Shown piece after piece: positions 25,092-33,509 of a stretch of DNA of 64,000 nucleotides. The notes beneath the pieces were generated by a model, which saw only the letters and a list, made by a program, of their open reading frames with translations, did no database searches and was not told the DNA's origin. The first letter of the stretch is position 1. The number at the start of each line of letters is the position of its first letter. The stretch is from Desulfobacteraceae bacterium. Lineage in GTDB: Bacteria; Desulfobacterota; Desulfobacteria; Desulfobacterales; Desulfosarcinaceae. Both the position numbers and the translations under genes were made by a program. The stretch covers positions 25,334-89,333 of the forward strand of contig JAMOUQ010000047.1 in assembly GCA_027068085.1 (NCBI GenBank), in the 5' to 3' direction.

Positions 25092-25121
25092 TTGACTTGT
25101 ACTGTGGTCTTACAGTATAGG
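25092..25121 (+). promoter_or_regulatory. candidate promoter for envelope protein pair
   Basis: TTGACT (25092-25097), an 18-bp spacer and TATAGG (25116-25121), about 45 bp before the start at 25165. Confidence 0.45.
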
Positions 25122-25164
25122 GTAGTAAAGGTCAACTAATTCAATAATGTTTTGAAATCTCAAT

Positions 25165-26043
25165 ATGAAATTTTTATTATACCTGACCGCGGCGACTCTG
25201 CTGGTTCTGATCCCGCCGGCCGGGGCCGCCACCCCGTGCCCGCCGGAAAAGAGTATAGTGGAATCAAGGGAAAACGGAACGGTTGACTGGACCCTGTACT
25301 CGGTCACGGTACCCCTGCCGCCCGTTGATACCCACCAACCGGATCGGGATGCCGCCGGGCATGGTCTGCTGCCGGACAATGCCCGGCAGAAAGCTTTATC
25401 CGATCTGATGGAAATCCTATCCTCCCTGCCCCTGGATTCCGACCACCTGGTTGCAGACCGGCTTGCCGCCAACACGCTGATAAAGGCCCAGCTTGAAGAA
25501 ATCATAGCTAGTGCGCCCAAGACAGTGCCCGGGGAAAACGGGACGGAAGCGCTCCGCTTCAGACTGGACGGCGCCTTTCTGCAGCTAATTCTGCCCGAGG
25601 AAATCAAACAGCTTGCCGAAATCCAGACCTTCGCCCCAAATCACACCGGCAGTCCTGAAGACCGCCGTTTAGGCGCGTTTTCCGGGTTGGTGGTGGACGC
25701 CAGGGCCGTGGCGGCCGCACCGGTCCTGGTACCGGAGATCATAGATGAAAACGGCCGCCAGGTGTACGGTCCGGCCTTTGTCAGTCGTGAATTCGCAGTC
25801 CAGTACGGCGCCGGAATCTACACCCCATGTATCAACGAAATCGTAAAAAACAGGGTGGGGCCCAACCCCCTGGTGATCAGGGCTCTCAAAGCCGTCGGGC
25901 TTCGAAAGTCGACCCTGGTGATAAGCAACGGGGATGCGTCCAGTTTGCGGAGCGCATCTTCCCACCTGTCTTTCATGAGACAGGCCAGAGTCGCAATCCT
26001 GATCAGAGAAAAACAATCACGGCAGATTGAAGGCAAGCCATGA
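25165..26043 (+). CDS. exported LPP20/FlgT-like protein
   Basis: A 292-residue protein with a clear signal peptide (cleavage near AGAATPCP, residue about 21). The second half (SGLVVDARAV...YGPAFVSREFAVQYG...PLVIRALKA) resembles exported proteins of the LPP20/FlgT group in delta-proteobacteria that lie in the periplasm or on the surface. No enzymatic motif is visible. It is divergent from the mla operon and overlaps the following lipoprotein gene by ATGA, so they probably act together in the envelope. Confidence 0.7.
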   Translation: MKFLLYLTAATLLVLIPPAGAATPCPPEKSIVESRENGTVDWTLYSVTVPLPPVDTHQPDRDAAGHGLLPDNARQKALSDLMEILSSLPLDSDHLVADRLAANTLIKAQLEEIIASAPKTVPGENGTEALRFRLDGAFLQLILPEEIKQLAEIQTFAPNHTGSPEDRRLGAFSGLVVDARAVAAAPVLVPEIIDENGRQVYGPAFVSREFAVQYGAGIYTPCINEIVKNRVGPNPLVIRALKAVGLRKSTLVISNGDASSLRSASSHLSFMRQARVAILIREKQSRQIEGKP

Positions 26044-26426
26044 AAATCGTTCTCCGCAGACAATTGTCCGTAACGCTGCTGTTGGCCGTACTGGTTGCAG
26101 GATGCGGACCAGAGGCCATAGTGCTGCGCTCCGGGCTGGACACCCCCGCCCAGCACGTGGCCAACGGCAACAGGTTTTTGAAAAACGGAAAGACCGGAGC
26201 CGCCCTGCGAGAATTTGTCCGCGCCCGTGAACTTGACCCCGAGTACGCCCCGGCCTATGTGGGGCTGGCCATCATCAGGGGCCGGCAGGGGGATATCGAA
26301 GGCGGCCTGGCCCTGATGGAAAAAGCCGACAGCCTGACCAAAAACAAGACCGAAGCAGATATGGTCGACCAGGGCTTCTGTACCCTTTACCGCCTCCAGC
26401 GACGCCGGAAAAACGGCCCGCCCTGA
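26040..26426 (+). CDS. small TPR lipoprotein
   Basis: A 128-residue protein with a signal peptide and lipobox LVAGC (lipidated cysteine at about residue 22). The rest contains about two TPR-like helix pairs (NGNRFLKNGKTGAALREFVRA, LAIIRGRQGDIEGGLALMEK). It is probably a scaffold at the outer membrane. It overlaps the preceding gene by 4 bp and converges on ahcY. Confidence 0.8.
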   Translation: MKIVLRRQLSVTLLLAVLVAGCGPEAIVLRSGLDTPAQHVANGNRFLKNGKTGAALREFVRARELDPEYAPAYVGLAIIRGRQGDIEGGLALMEKADSLTKNKTEADMVDQGFCTLYRLQRRRKNGPP

Positions 26427-26449
26427 AAGACTTTTTGCGCAGTCATCAC

Positions 26450-27904
26450 TCAATAACGGTAATGATCGGGCTTGAAGGGCCCCTCCACCGGCACACCGAG
26501 ATAGTCCGCCTGTTTGGGCGTCAGGCGTTCCAGCTTTGCACCCAGTTTTGCCAGATGCAGCCGGGCAACTTCCTCGTCGAGCTTCTTGGGTAAGGTATAG
26601 ACCCGCCTGTCATATTGCTTGGTGGCAAGCTCGATCTGCGCCAGACACTGGTTGGTAAAGCTGTTGCTCATCACGAAACTTGGATGGCCGGTGGCACAAC
26701 CCAGGTTGACCAGTCTGCCTTCGGCCAGCACGATTATGCTGCGACCCGATTTCAGGGTCCACTTGTCCACCTGGGGTTTGATGTTCTGTTTTTTGCATTC
26801 CGGCGTTGTTTCCAGGTAGCGCATCTCTATTTCACTGTCAAAATGACCTATATTACAGATGATGGCCTCGTCTTTCATCATCTCCATGTGACGGCCGGTG
26901 ATAACGTCACAGCACCCGGTTGCGGTAACGAAAATATCGCCGGCCGGCGCCGCTTCTTCCATGGTGACCACCTGGAAACCTTCCATGGCCGCCTGGAGGG
27001 CGCAGATGGGATCTATCTCGGTTATCAGCACCCGGGCGCCGTAGCCGCGCATGGACTGGGCACAGCCTTTGCCCACGTCACCATAACCGCAGACCACCAC
27101 AACCTTGCCGGCCACCATGACGTCGGTGGCCCGTTTTATTCCATCGGCCAAAGATTCGCGGCAGCCGTAAAGGTTGTCGAATTTCGACTTGGTCACAGAG
27201 TCGTTCACGTTGAAGGCCGGGAAAAGCAACTGCCCGCTTTTTTCCAGCTGGTAGAGGCGGTGAACCCCGGTGGTGGTCTCTTCCGAAACCCCCCGCACCC
27301 TGGCGGCTGTCTTTGACCAAAAGCCCGGATCCTGACTGTAGGTAAGCCGGATGCGGTCCATGAGACAGCGCATGTCTTCACTTTCGTAGTCGGCGTCCAG
27401 AAGGGAAGGATCCTGTTCCACGGCCACCCCCTGGTGAATGAAAAGGGTCGCATCACCGCCGTCGTCCACTATCAGGTCCGGTCCGCCGCCGTCGGGCCAG
27501 ACCAGGGCCTGCTCGGTGCACCACCAGTATTCGGTCAGGGTCTCTCCTTTCCAGGCAAAAACCGCCGCCGACCCTTTCTTGGCAACGGCCGCCGCGGCAT
27601 GATCCTGGGTGGAAAAAATATTGCAGGATGCCCAGCGTATGTCGGCTCCCAGTTCTTTGAGAGTGTCTATCAACATGGCCGTCTGGATGGTCATGTGCAG
27701 GCTTCCGGTAACCCGCATGTCCGCCAGCGGTTTTTGGGGCCCGTATTTTTCCCTGACGGCCATCAGACCGGGCATTTCGTTTTCAGCAAGCTGCATCTCT
27801 TTCAGGCCCAGCTCGGCCAGGGCTATGTCTGCCACCTTATACGGCATTTCAGGATCGCGCTCGGCCGGTTGACTCACCGGCTTGATTTTGGGAGCTGCTT
27901 CCAT
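26450..27904 (-). CDS. ahcY: adenosylhomocysteinase
   Basis: A 484-residue S-adenosylhomocysteine hydrolase. NAD is bound at [12 protein letters not shown], and the active-site stretch includes [14 protein letters not shown]. The C-terminus ends with KPDHYRY, as in the family. It splits SAH into adenosine and homocysteine in the methyl cycle. The ATG at 27904 has AGGAGG 8 bp upstream; a start 7 codons earlier has no ribosome binding site. metK lies 143 bp upstream on the same strand. Confidence 0.97.
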   Translation of the reverse strand: MEAAPKIKPVSQPAERDPEMPYKVADIALAELGLKEMQLAENEMPGLMAVREKYGPQKPLADMRVTGSLHMTIQTAMLIDTLKELGADIRWASCNIFSTQDHAAAAVAKKGSAAVFAWKGETLTEYWWCTEQALVWPDGGGPDLIVDDGGDATLFIHQGVAVEQDPSLLDADYESEDMRCLMDRIRLTYSQDPGFWSKTAARVRGVSEETTTGVHRLYQLEKSGQLLFPAFNVNDSVTKSKFDNLYGCRESLADGIKRATDVMVAGKVVVVCGYGDVGKGCAQSMRGYGARVLITEIDPICALQAAMEGFQVVTMEEAAPAGDIFVTATGCCDVITGRHMEMMKDEAIICNIGHFDSEIEMRYLETTPECKKQNIKPQVDKWTLKSGRSIIVLAEGRLVNLGCATGHPSFVMSNSFTNQCLAQIELATKQYDRRVYTLPKKLDEEVARLHLAKLGAKLERLTPKQADYLGVPVEGPFKPDHYRY

Positions 27905-27932
27905 AGTGTAGATCCTCCTAATCATATTTTGA

Positions 27933-27947
27933 CCATGACAGTCATGG
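27933..27947. promoter_or_regulatory. palindromic operator-like site upstream of ahcY
   Basis: A perfect inverted repeat CCATGAC-A-GTCATGG lies 28 bp before the ahcY start, between metK and ahcY. It could be a repressor site (for example for a SahR-like ArsR regulator, known in related bacteria) or an RNA hairpin. Confidence 0.4.
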
Positions 27948-28047
27948 ATATTATCGTCCCCCGGTATTGACGGCTTGAGTAAACTGCCGCCTCAAGGCAG
28001 GGCATTGACTTCCCGATTGGGGCGTCAGCGGTTTTTTTTGCCAAAAA

Positions 28048-29217
28048 TCAGAGCCCGGCCTTTTCACGGATCAGCTTCGCCTTGTTGGTCTTTTCCCAGG
28101 CAAACTCGGGCTCCGAGCGGCCGAAATGACCGTAGGCCGACGTCTTGCGGTAGATCGGGCGCAGCAGATCAAGATACTCTATTATGGCTGCCGGCCGCAA
28201 GTCCCATACTTCCCTTACGATTTCTTCCACCCTGTCCTTGGGAACCTTGCCGGTCCACATAAGATCCACCATGACCGAAACCGGCTCGGCCACACCGATG
28301 GCGTAGGCCAGCTGAACCTCACACTTGCGGGACAGGCCGGCGGCAACGATATTCTTGGCAATATGGCGGGCCATGTACGATGCGCTGCGGTCCACCTTGG
28401 AAGGATCCTTGCCGGAAAAACAACCGCCGCCATGGCTTCCCTGACCTCCATAGGTATCAACGATGATCTTGCGGCCGGTAAGCCCGCAGTCTCCCATGGG
28501 GCCGCCCACGACGAAACGGCCGGTGGGATTGATGAAATAGCGCGTGTCTCCGTCTATCATCTCGAGCGGGATGACTTTTTTGATCACTTCCTCGATCACC
28601 GCCTCGCGCAGGTCTTCGTAAGTGACATCCGGCTTGTGCTGGGTGGAAACCACAATGGTGTCCACCCGCTTGGGAGCGCCGGACTCATACTCTATGGTCA
28701 CCTGGCTCTTGCCGTCGGGCCGCAGAAAGTCCAGGGCGCCGTTTTTGCGAACCGTCGCCAGCCTGCGGGTCAGCTTGTGGGCGTACATGATGGGCATGGG
28801 CATCAATTCGGGCGTTTCGTCGGTGGCAAACCCGAACATCAGTCCCTGATCACCGGCCCCCTGATCCTTGAACAATCCCTGGCCCTGGTTGACTCCCCGC
28901 GCTATGTCGGGCGACTGGTGGTCTATGCTCGTAATCACCGAGCAGGTCCGCCAGTCGAAACCCATCTGGGAAGAGGAATAACCGATCTCGCGGATGGTTG
29001 TGCGCACGATTTCGGGCATGTCCACGTAACAGTCTGTCGTTATCTCTCCGGCAATGAACGCCAGGCCGGTGGTGACCAGTGTTTCGCAGGCCACCCGGCA
29101 ATTACGGTCCTTGGCCATGATGGCATCCAGGATGGAGTCAGATATGGCGTCGGCCACCTTGTCCGGGTGGCCTTCGGTTACCGATTCGGAAGTAAACAAG
29201 AATCTTTCTTTACTCAT
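28048..29217 (-). CDS. metK: S-adenosylmethionine synthetase
   Basis: A 389-residue enzyme with the N-terminal [12 protein letters not shown] motif, the loop motif [12 protein letters not shown] and the phosphate-binding [16 protein letters not shown]. It makes SAM from methionine and ATP. AGGAGC is placed 8 bp before the ATG. Together with ahcY it forms the SAM/SAH part of the methyl cycle. Confidence 0.97.
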   Translation of the reverse strand: MSKERFLFTSESVTEGHPDKVADAISDSILDAIMAKDRNCRVACETLVTTGLAFIAGEITTDCYVDMPEIVRTTIREIGYSSSQMGFDWRTCSVITSIDHQSPDIARGVNQGQGLFKDQGAGDQGLMFGFATDETPELMPMPIMYAHKLTRRLATVRKNGALDFLRPDGKSQVTIEYESGAPKRVDTIVVSTQHKPDVTYEDLREAVIEEVIKKVIPLEMIDGDTRYFINPTGRFVVGGPMGDCGLTGRKIIVDTYGGQGSHGGGCFSGKDPSKVDRSASYMARHIAKNIVAAGLSRKCEVQLAYAIGVAEPVSVMVDLMWTGKVPKDRVEEIVREVWDLRPAAIIEYLDLLRPIYRKTSAYGHFGRSEPEFAWEKTNKAKLIREKAGL

Positions 29218-29597
29218 GGGCTAGCGCTCCTAGATATGAAATTCTCGGAAATCGACCTTCGGCCCCAGGGATGGCCGGAAGGTGTGGCTGAGTGCACATT
29301 TCACCATATGTTGCTTTTTTAACTTCATATCACCGTATGGGAGCAAATACAACTTTTCAACCGGAAAACAAACGGGCCATCAGGCTCCGGAAGGCTCAAA
29401 CATTGTGGTGCGGGCCGCCCGGCATCCGGTCATGCAAGCCTGATGAAATACTCTGCGGCTTGCCGATGCCGATCATTTGCTCATAACGCCACCATCTGCT
29501 TGACACCGTTTGATCAAGTCTGTTATGTGTGCACCTTGCTTTAAAACAGGAAGATGAAAATTCCCCGCTCTTTTGCAACCTTATTGAACCTGCGGGA
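29218..29597. other. intergenic region between metK and the F0 operon
   Basis: A 380-bp gap between divergent genes. Near metK it holds an imperfect inverted repeat (ACCTTCGGCC 29255-29264 with GGCCGGAAGGT 29273-29283) that could form a leader hairpin. At 29500-29529 lies a promoter-like pair facing the F0 genes. No known SAM or SAH riboswitch pattern and no gene was recognised. Confidence 0.4.
29500..29529 (+). promoter_or_regulatory. candidate promoter of the F0 operon
   Basis: TTGACA (29500-29505) followed after 18 bp by TATGTG (29524-29529), or after 17 bp by TTATGT. It lies about 70 bp upstream of the first F0 gene. Confidence 0.5.
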
Positions 29598-29852
29598 ATG
29601 CGGGACCAAATGGTTTTCGAATACGACAAGAACCGCTCCTGGGCAGAAAATCTCACTTTGGTTCTACAACTGGGCCTTACCATGGCCGGCTGCATTGCCT
29701 TTTGTTTCCTGATAGGCCGCCTGCTGGACCGGTGGCTCGGCACCGGGGGGATCTTCATCGTTCTGTTTACCGTACTGGGAGTAATCGGGGGAGCTGTCAC
29801 GGCTTATCGCCAAATAAAAGAAACCCTGGCCGAAACAAATGGCGACTCCTGA
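29598..29852 (+). CDS. atpZ: AtpZ/AtpI-like small membrane protein
   Basis: An 84-residue protein with two membrane helices (LGLTMAGCIAFCFLIG and GIFIVLFTVLGVIGGAVTAY) and the family's DRWLGTGG turn. AtpZ proteins help F0 assembly and Mg2+ or Ca2+ handling. The start is uncertain: ATG at 29598 or 29610, and a longer frame from 29529 has no clear ribosome binding site. It is the first gene of the F0 cluster. Confidence 0.8.
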   Translation: MRDQMVFEYDKNRSWAENLTLVLQLGLTMAGCIAFCFLIGRLLDRWLGTGGIFIVLFTVLGVIGGAVTAYRQIKETLAETNGDS

Positions 29853-29888
29853 CAACGGGTTCAACGGGTTTTTTGGGAAATCTGCGCG

Positions 29889-30287
29889 GTGAAAAATACT
29901 TTGCATGCAACCTGTACGCACACCATGGCGCTGGCCATCCTGGCAGCCCTGCTTTTGAACTGGACTGTTTCACCGGCAGCCGCAATCGGCATAATCCTGG
30001 GCGCTGTCTTCAGTTTGCTGAACTTTATTCTCATTCCCATAGGCTGGCGCTTCTGCGCGGCTGCCGAACGTAAACGGGCCAGCGTCCTGTCTCTGGCGAG
30101 CATCATAATCCGCTATCTGCTGCTCAGCCTGCCGCTGGTCCTGGCCGCCGTCAACCCTGCAATCAGCTTTTGGGCCACCGCCGTTGGAATCATGGCCGTT
30201 CAGATCTACCTTGTCGCTTCCCACGCCGCAGGCCGCCTGATACCGGCCACCGGCGGGCTGACCAGGAAAGGCGAATCCGTTAAATGA
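29889..30287 (+). CDS. atpI: ATP synthase subunit I (AtpI)
   Basis: A 132-residue protein with four hydrophobic helices, starting at a GTG. It matches the ATP synthase I chain in length and topology and sits directly before atpB. AtpI assists c-ring assembly, which may matter here because two different c-type proteins are encoded downstream. The stop overlaps the atpB start by ATGA. Confidence 0.8.
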   Translation: MKNTLHATCTHTMALAILAALLLNWTVSPAAAIGIILGAVFSLLNFILIPIGWRFCAAAERKRASVLSLASIIIRYLLLSLPLVLAAVNPAISFWATAVGIMAVQIYLVASHAAGRLIPATGGLTRKGESVK

Positions 30288-30958
30288 ACGATCTTGGCAG
30301 AATCCATCAACTGGTTGTTTCGCTCGGAGGCTTCAAATTGACCTTTAACCTTGAAGCCATCTGCATGACCCTGATCGTGGTGATCATCTTGCTTGCGTTT
30401 GCCTTCCTGGCCACCCGGAAGCGCGATTTCCTGCCCCGTCCTTTCCAGGTGCTGGGAGAACTTTTCGTGGCCCAGTTCTACCAGCTTACCGAAGACGCCC
30501 TGGACAGGCAGATGGCCGCCAAGTATGCCCCCATGATCTGCACCCTTTTCATGTTCATGCTGATCTCCAACTGGCTGGGAATCATCCCCCATCTGGAAGA
30601 GCCCACCAAGGACCTGAACACCCCTCTCGGGCTGGGAATCATGGGGTTTTGCATCGCCCACTGGGCGGGAATCAAAACAAAGGGATTCAAGAACTATATC
30701 AAGGAATACTTTCAACCCATCTTTTTCATGATGCCGCTGAATGTCATCGGCGAACTGGCAAAGATAGTCTCCATCTCTTTTCGTCTGTTCGGCAACATAA
30801 TGGGGGGCTCGATTATCATCCTGGTGGTATCGCACCTGTGCTACAGCCTTGTCCTGCCGCCTTTTCTGAACGCTTTTTTCGGGTTGTTCGTGGGGACCAT
30901 CCAGGCCTTTGTTTTTACTATGCTTACGGTTGTCTACATCTCGGTGCAAGTAAAATAG
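30284..30958 (+). CDS. atpB: F0F1 ATP synthase subunit a
   Basis: A 224-residue stator protein that forms the ion half-channels. The essential arginine is in the conserved helix ISFRLFGNIMGG. The C-terminal helix pattern with QAFVFTMLTVVYI is also conserved. It is followed after 9 bp by the four-hairpin c-type gene. Confidence 0.96.
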   Translation: MNDLGRIHQLVVSLGGFKLTFNLEAICMTLIVVIILLAFAFLATRKRDFLPRPFQVLGELFVAQFYQLTEDALDRQMAAKYAPMICTLFMFMLISNWLGIIPHLEEPTKDLNTPLGLGIMGFCIAHWAGIKTKGFKNYIKEYFQPIFFMMPLNVIGELAKIVSISFRLFGNIMGGSIIILVVSHLCYSLVLPPFLNAFFGLFVGTIQAFVFTMLTVVYISVQVK

Positions 30959-30967
30959 GAGACTACA

Positions 30968-31939
30968 TTGGACCTGCTTGCCTCTGGACAAATGGCCGCT
31001 TTCTTCAGCTCGGGGATCTGCATCGGACTGGGTGCAATCGGTGCCGCCATAGGCGAAGGCTATACCGCCGCCATTGCCAACCAGGCCATATCGCGCAGCC
31101 CGGAACGTTCCGGGGACATCCTCAAGAACATGCTCGTCGGCCAGGCAGTTGCCGAATCGGCTTCCATTTTCGCCCTGGTAATAGCCATCCTGCTCCTGTT
31201 CATGGATGTTTCCGGTAACGGCGGAGCCCTGAAAAGCGCGGCCCTGCTGGGCGCCGGCCTGAGTATGGGTTTCGGAGCCATGGGGGCGGGTATCGGGGCC
31301 GGATTTCCCGGCGGCCAGGCCTGCCTCGGTATTTCAAGACAGCCCCAGGCCACCTCGGCCCTTACAACCAACATGTTGATCGGCTCGGCCGTTTGCCAGA
31401 CGCCGGCAATCTTTTCCATGGTCGTCGCCCTGATGCTTGTTTTCATCAACCTGGGCCAGATGCCGGCGGCACCGGGATGGGCGGCCCTGCTGGGCGCCGG
31501 CCTGAGTACCGGCCTGGCGGCCATCGGCTCCGGTTACGGAGGCGGTCTGGCCGCCGGGGCAAGCTGCGAGGGAATCGCCCGCCAGCCCAAAACGGTGGGC
31601 CAGGTTACCACCACCATGCTGGTGGGTCAGGCCGTGGCCCAGACACCGTCGATCTTCGGCCTGCTGGTAAGCTTCATTCTGATGTTCAAGAGTTTTGAAG
31701 CGTCATCGGCTCTCGCGCCGGCCATGGGCCTGCTGTCTGCCGGCATATGCATGGGCCTGGGCGGAATCGGTCCCGGAATCGGCAACGGCATGGCGGCCGA
31801 AGCCGCAGCCCGGTGGGTTGCCCGCAATGTCGGCAAATCCGATGTTTTGATGCGCCTGATGCTGGTGGGGCAGGCCGTGTCCCAGTCAACGGCTATCTAT
31901 GCCATGGTTGTCAGCCTGGTATTGATTTTTGTGGTATGA
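30968..31939 (+). CDS. four-hairpin fused c-type rotor protein with one carboxylate
   Basis: A 323-residue protein made of four ATP synthase c-type hairpins in tandem, eight membrane helices in all, with an exact period of 81 residues. The ion-binding position of the second helix is E63 in hairpin 1 but Q144, Q225 and Q306 in hairpins 2-4. The matching first-helix positions are E30, A111, G192 and N273. The polar loops keep RSP, RQP, RQP and RN motifs that face F1. The hairpins differ too much to be an assembly duplication. Start codon choice: TTG at 30968, 9 bp after atpB, with GGAGA nearby. It is followed by a normal c subunit, so the ring may be heteromeric, as in Acetobacterium woodii, which has a two-hairpin c1. 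Confidence 0.92.
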   Translation: MDLLASGQMAAFFSSGICIGLGAIGAAIGEGYTAAIANQAISRSPERSGDILKNMLVGQAVAESASIFALVIAILLLFMDVSGNGGALKSAALLGAGLSMGFGAMGAGIGAGFPGGQACLGISRQPQATSALTTNMLIGSAVCQTPAIFSMVVALMLVFINLGQMPAAPGWAALLGAGLSTGLAAIGSGYGGGLAAGASCEGIARQPKTVGQVTTTMLVGQAVAQTPSIFGLLVSFILMFKSFEASSALAPAMGLLSAGICMGLGGIGPGIGNGMAAEAAARWVARNVGKSDVLMRLMLVGQAVSQSTAIYAMVVSLVLIFVV

Positions 31940-31963
31940 ACCCAATTTGAGACGGAGGAAAAA

Positions 31964-32212
31964 ATGTCTATAGAAGGTGCAGATCTGATCAAGGCAGCAG
32001 CTTTTCTGGGTGCAGGTATCGCCATGGGTCTTGGGGCGATCGGCCCGGGAGTAGGCGAAGGCATGGTTGCAGCCAAGGCCTGCGAGGCCATCGGCAAGAA
32101 CCCCAAAGAAGCCGGATTGTTGACCAGAACCATGCTGGTGGGTCAGGCCGTGGCCGAATCGACCGGAATATACTCTCTGGTGGTAGCCCTGCTGTTGCTG
32201 TTCGTGGTCTGA
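31964..32212 (+). CDS. atpE: F0 subunit c, single hairpin, Na+-type ligands
   Basis: An 82-residue c subunit with two helices and loop KNP. Its numbering matches Ilyobacter tartaricus c: E32, V63, E65, S66, T67 and Y70. Ilyobacter has Q32; a glutamate there gives the two-carboxylate motif described for Fusobacterium nucleatum, which is a Na+ rotor. GGAGG precedes the ATG by 8 bp, a stronger site than for the fused gene. It is probably the main ring subunit. Confidence 0.95.
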   Translation: MSIEGADLIKAAAFLGAGIAMGLGAIGPGVGEGMVAAKACEAIGKNPKEAGLLTRTMLVGQAVAESTGIYSLVVALLLLFVV

Positions 32213-32256
32213 CAAGTACGGTCAACATTAAAATTCAATGCCGGGGGACGCCCAGG

Positions 32257-32709
32257 ATGTCCATCGTCAGCAACATAGCCCTGATATCCATCAATGCCAC
32301 CATGGCGGTCCAGATCATTATCTTCCTGGTCCTGGTCTGGCTGCTCAACCGGATAATGATCAAGCCGCTGCGGCTGATCATGGCCGAGCGCAAAGAGCAC
32401 CTGAAACGGATCGAAGATGACATCGTCAAGGCCCGCCGGGATCACCGTATCCTGGAAGAGGAGATCAGGCTTCAGGAGGCAGAAGCCCGCCGGGAAGGTC
32501 TGAAAATAAGACAGGACCTGGAAAAAGACGGGGCCGACACGGCAGCGCAAATAATAGCCCGCGCCCGGGAACAGATTGCAGCCCAGCGAACCGCAACCAT
32601 GGCAGAAGTAAATCAATCCATGAAAAAGATGCGGGCCGAGATGGAAGCCGAGGCCGAAAAACTGGCTACCAGCATCATGGAGATTCTGCTAAACCGGAGG
32701 TTGTCATAG
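32257..32709 (+). CDS. atpF: F0 subunit b (first copy)
   Basis: A 150-residue b-type stator subunit with one N-terminal membrane helix (about 15-35) and a long charged coiled coil. Two b-type genes in tandem are usual for b/b' stalks. It is followed by the second b gene after 1 bp. Confidence 0.88.
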   Translation: MSIVSNIALISINATMAVQIIIFLVLVWLLNRIMIKPLRLIMAERKEHLKRIEDDIVKARRDHRILEEEIRLQEAEARREGLKIRQDLEKDGADTAAQIIARAREQIAAQRTATMAEVNQSMKKMRAEMEAEAEKLATSIMEILLNRRLS

Positions 32710-32710
32710 C

Positions 32711-33280
32711 ATGAAGCAGCGCCACCTTCGATCAGCCCTGTCACTAGTGCCGTTTACGGCCGGATTTCTGATGATTGCCCAGCCGGCCTGGGCCGCGGGA
32801 TTTGACCGCGCAACCTACGACTTAATCATGCGCTGGGTAAACTTCCTCATATTGGCGGCCCTCTTTTTCAAATACGGCCGGAGGCCGATCCTCAATTTCC
32901 TGACCGGCCAGAAAGACCAGATCAAAGAAGAGATAGAACTGCTGGAAGAACAGAAGAAAAAGGTGGTGGCGGAAATAGAGGCGGCCCGCGCCCGGCTCAA
33001 GCATCGCGCCGAGCGGATAGAACAGATAAAACAGAAGATAATTGCCGACGGCACCAGGGAAAAGGAGCGCATAATCGAGCAGGCCCGCCGGGAAAGCAGG
33101 CACATGCTGGAAAGCGCCGGCCACAAAATGGAACATTACATCCGCCAGGCACGTGATACAATCAGGGCGGAAATGATCGACCAGGCGATTGCCCTGGCCG
33201 CCAAGCGGCTGCCGGAAATCATTACCAGACAGGACGCTGAACGATTCGTTCACGAATTCATAGAGGCCGCTGAAAAGTAA
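32711..33280 (+). CDS. atpF: F0 subunit b (second copy), with signal-like N-terminus
   Basis: A 189-residue b-type subunit. The first 28 residues resemble a signal peptide (ending QPAWAAGF), then comes a membrane helix (about 38-55) and a long coiled coil. A signal-like extension is seen in b subunits of other delta-proteobacteria. It ends the F0 cluster; no delta, alpha, gamma, beta or epsilon gene follows. Confidence 0.88.
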   Translation: MKQRHLRSALSLVPFTAGFLMIAQPAWAAGFDRATYDLIMRWVNFLILAALFFKYGRRPILNFLTGQKDQIKEEIELLEEQKKKVVAEIEAARARLKHRAERIEQIKQKIIADGTREKERIIEQARRESRHMLESAGHKMEHYIRQARDTIRAEMIDQAIALAAKRLPEIITRQDAERFVHEFIEAAEK

Positions 33281-33509
33281 TGGTTCCGCCCTCCCGGCGG
33301 CAACTTCCCGCCCCAACCCTTTCCGGGCGACATCTGCGAAGTCATCAGGCTTGATTTTCCGTTCCGACCGGACTATGGAACCTGCCTTTGCGGCCGGCGG
33401 ACAATAAATGATTTCACGGGGCACCGTCCGGCGTGCCTCGACACCGGAGCCTGATTTTAATACTGATGCCCGCAAACCATGGCCCGGCCGAAAGACGAAA
33501 ACCAGAAAA

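Noticed and set aside
25040..25135. TTG start extending MlaE by 32 residues
   Set aside because: The extension is unlike the family and has no ribosome binding site.
27905..28047. SAH riboswitch between metK and ahcY
   Set aside because: I could not find the conserved core; only a short palindrome is present.
30968..31939. Assembly duplication as explanation of the four c-type hairpins
   Set aside because: The four repeats differ at most positions and keep an exact period in one frame, so they are old duplications.
29598..33280. N-ATPase (atpDCQRBEFAG) operon
   Set aside because: Gene content and order do not fit: there is no atpQ or atpR and no F1 gene.
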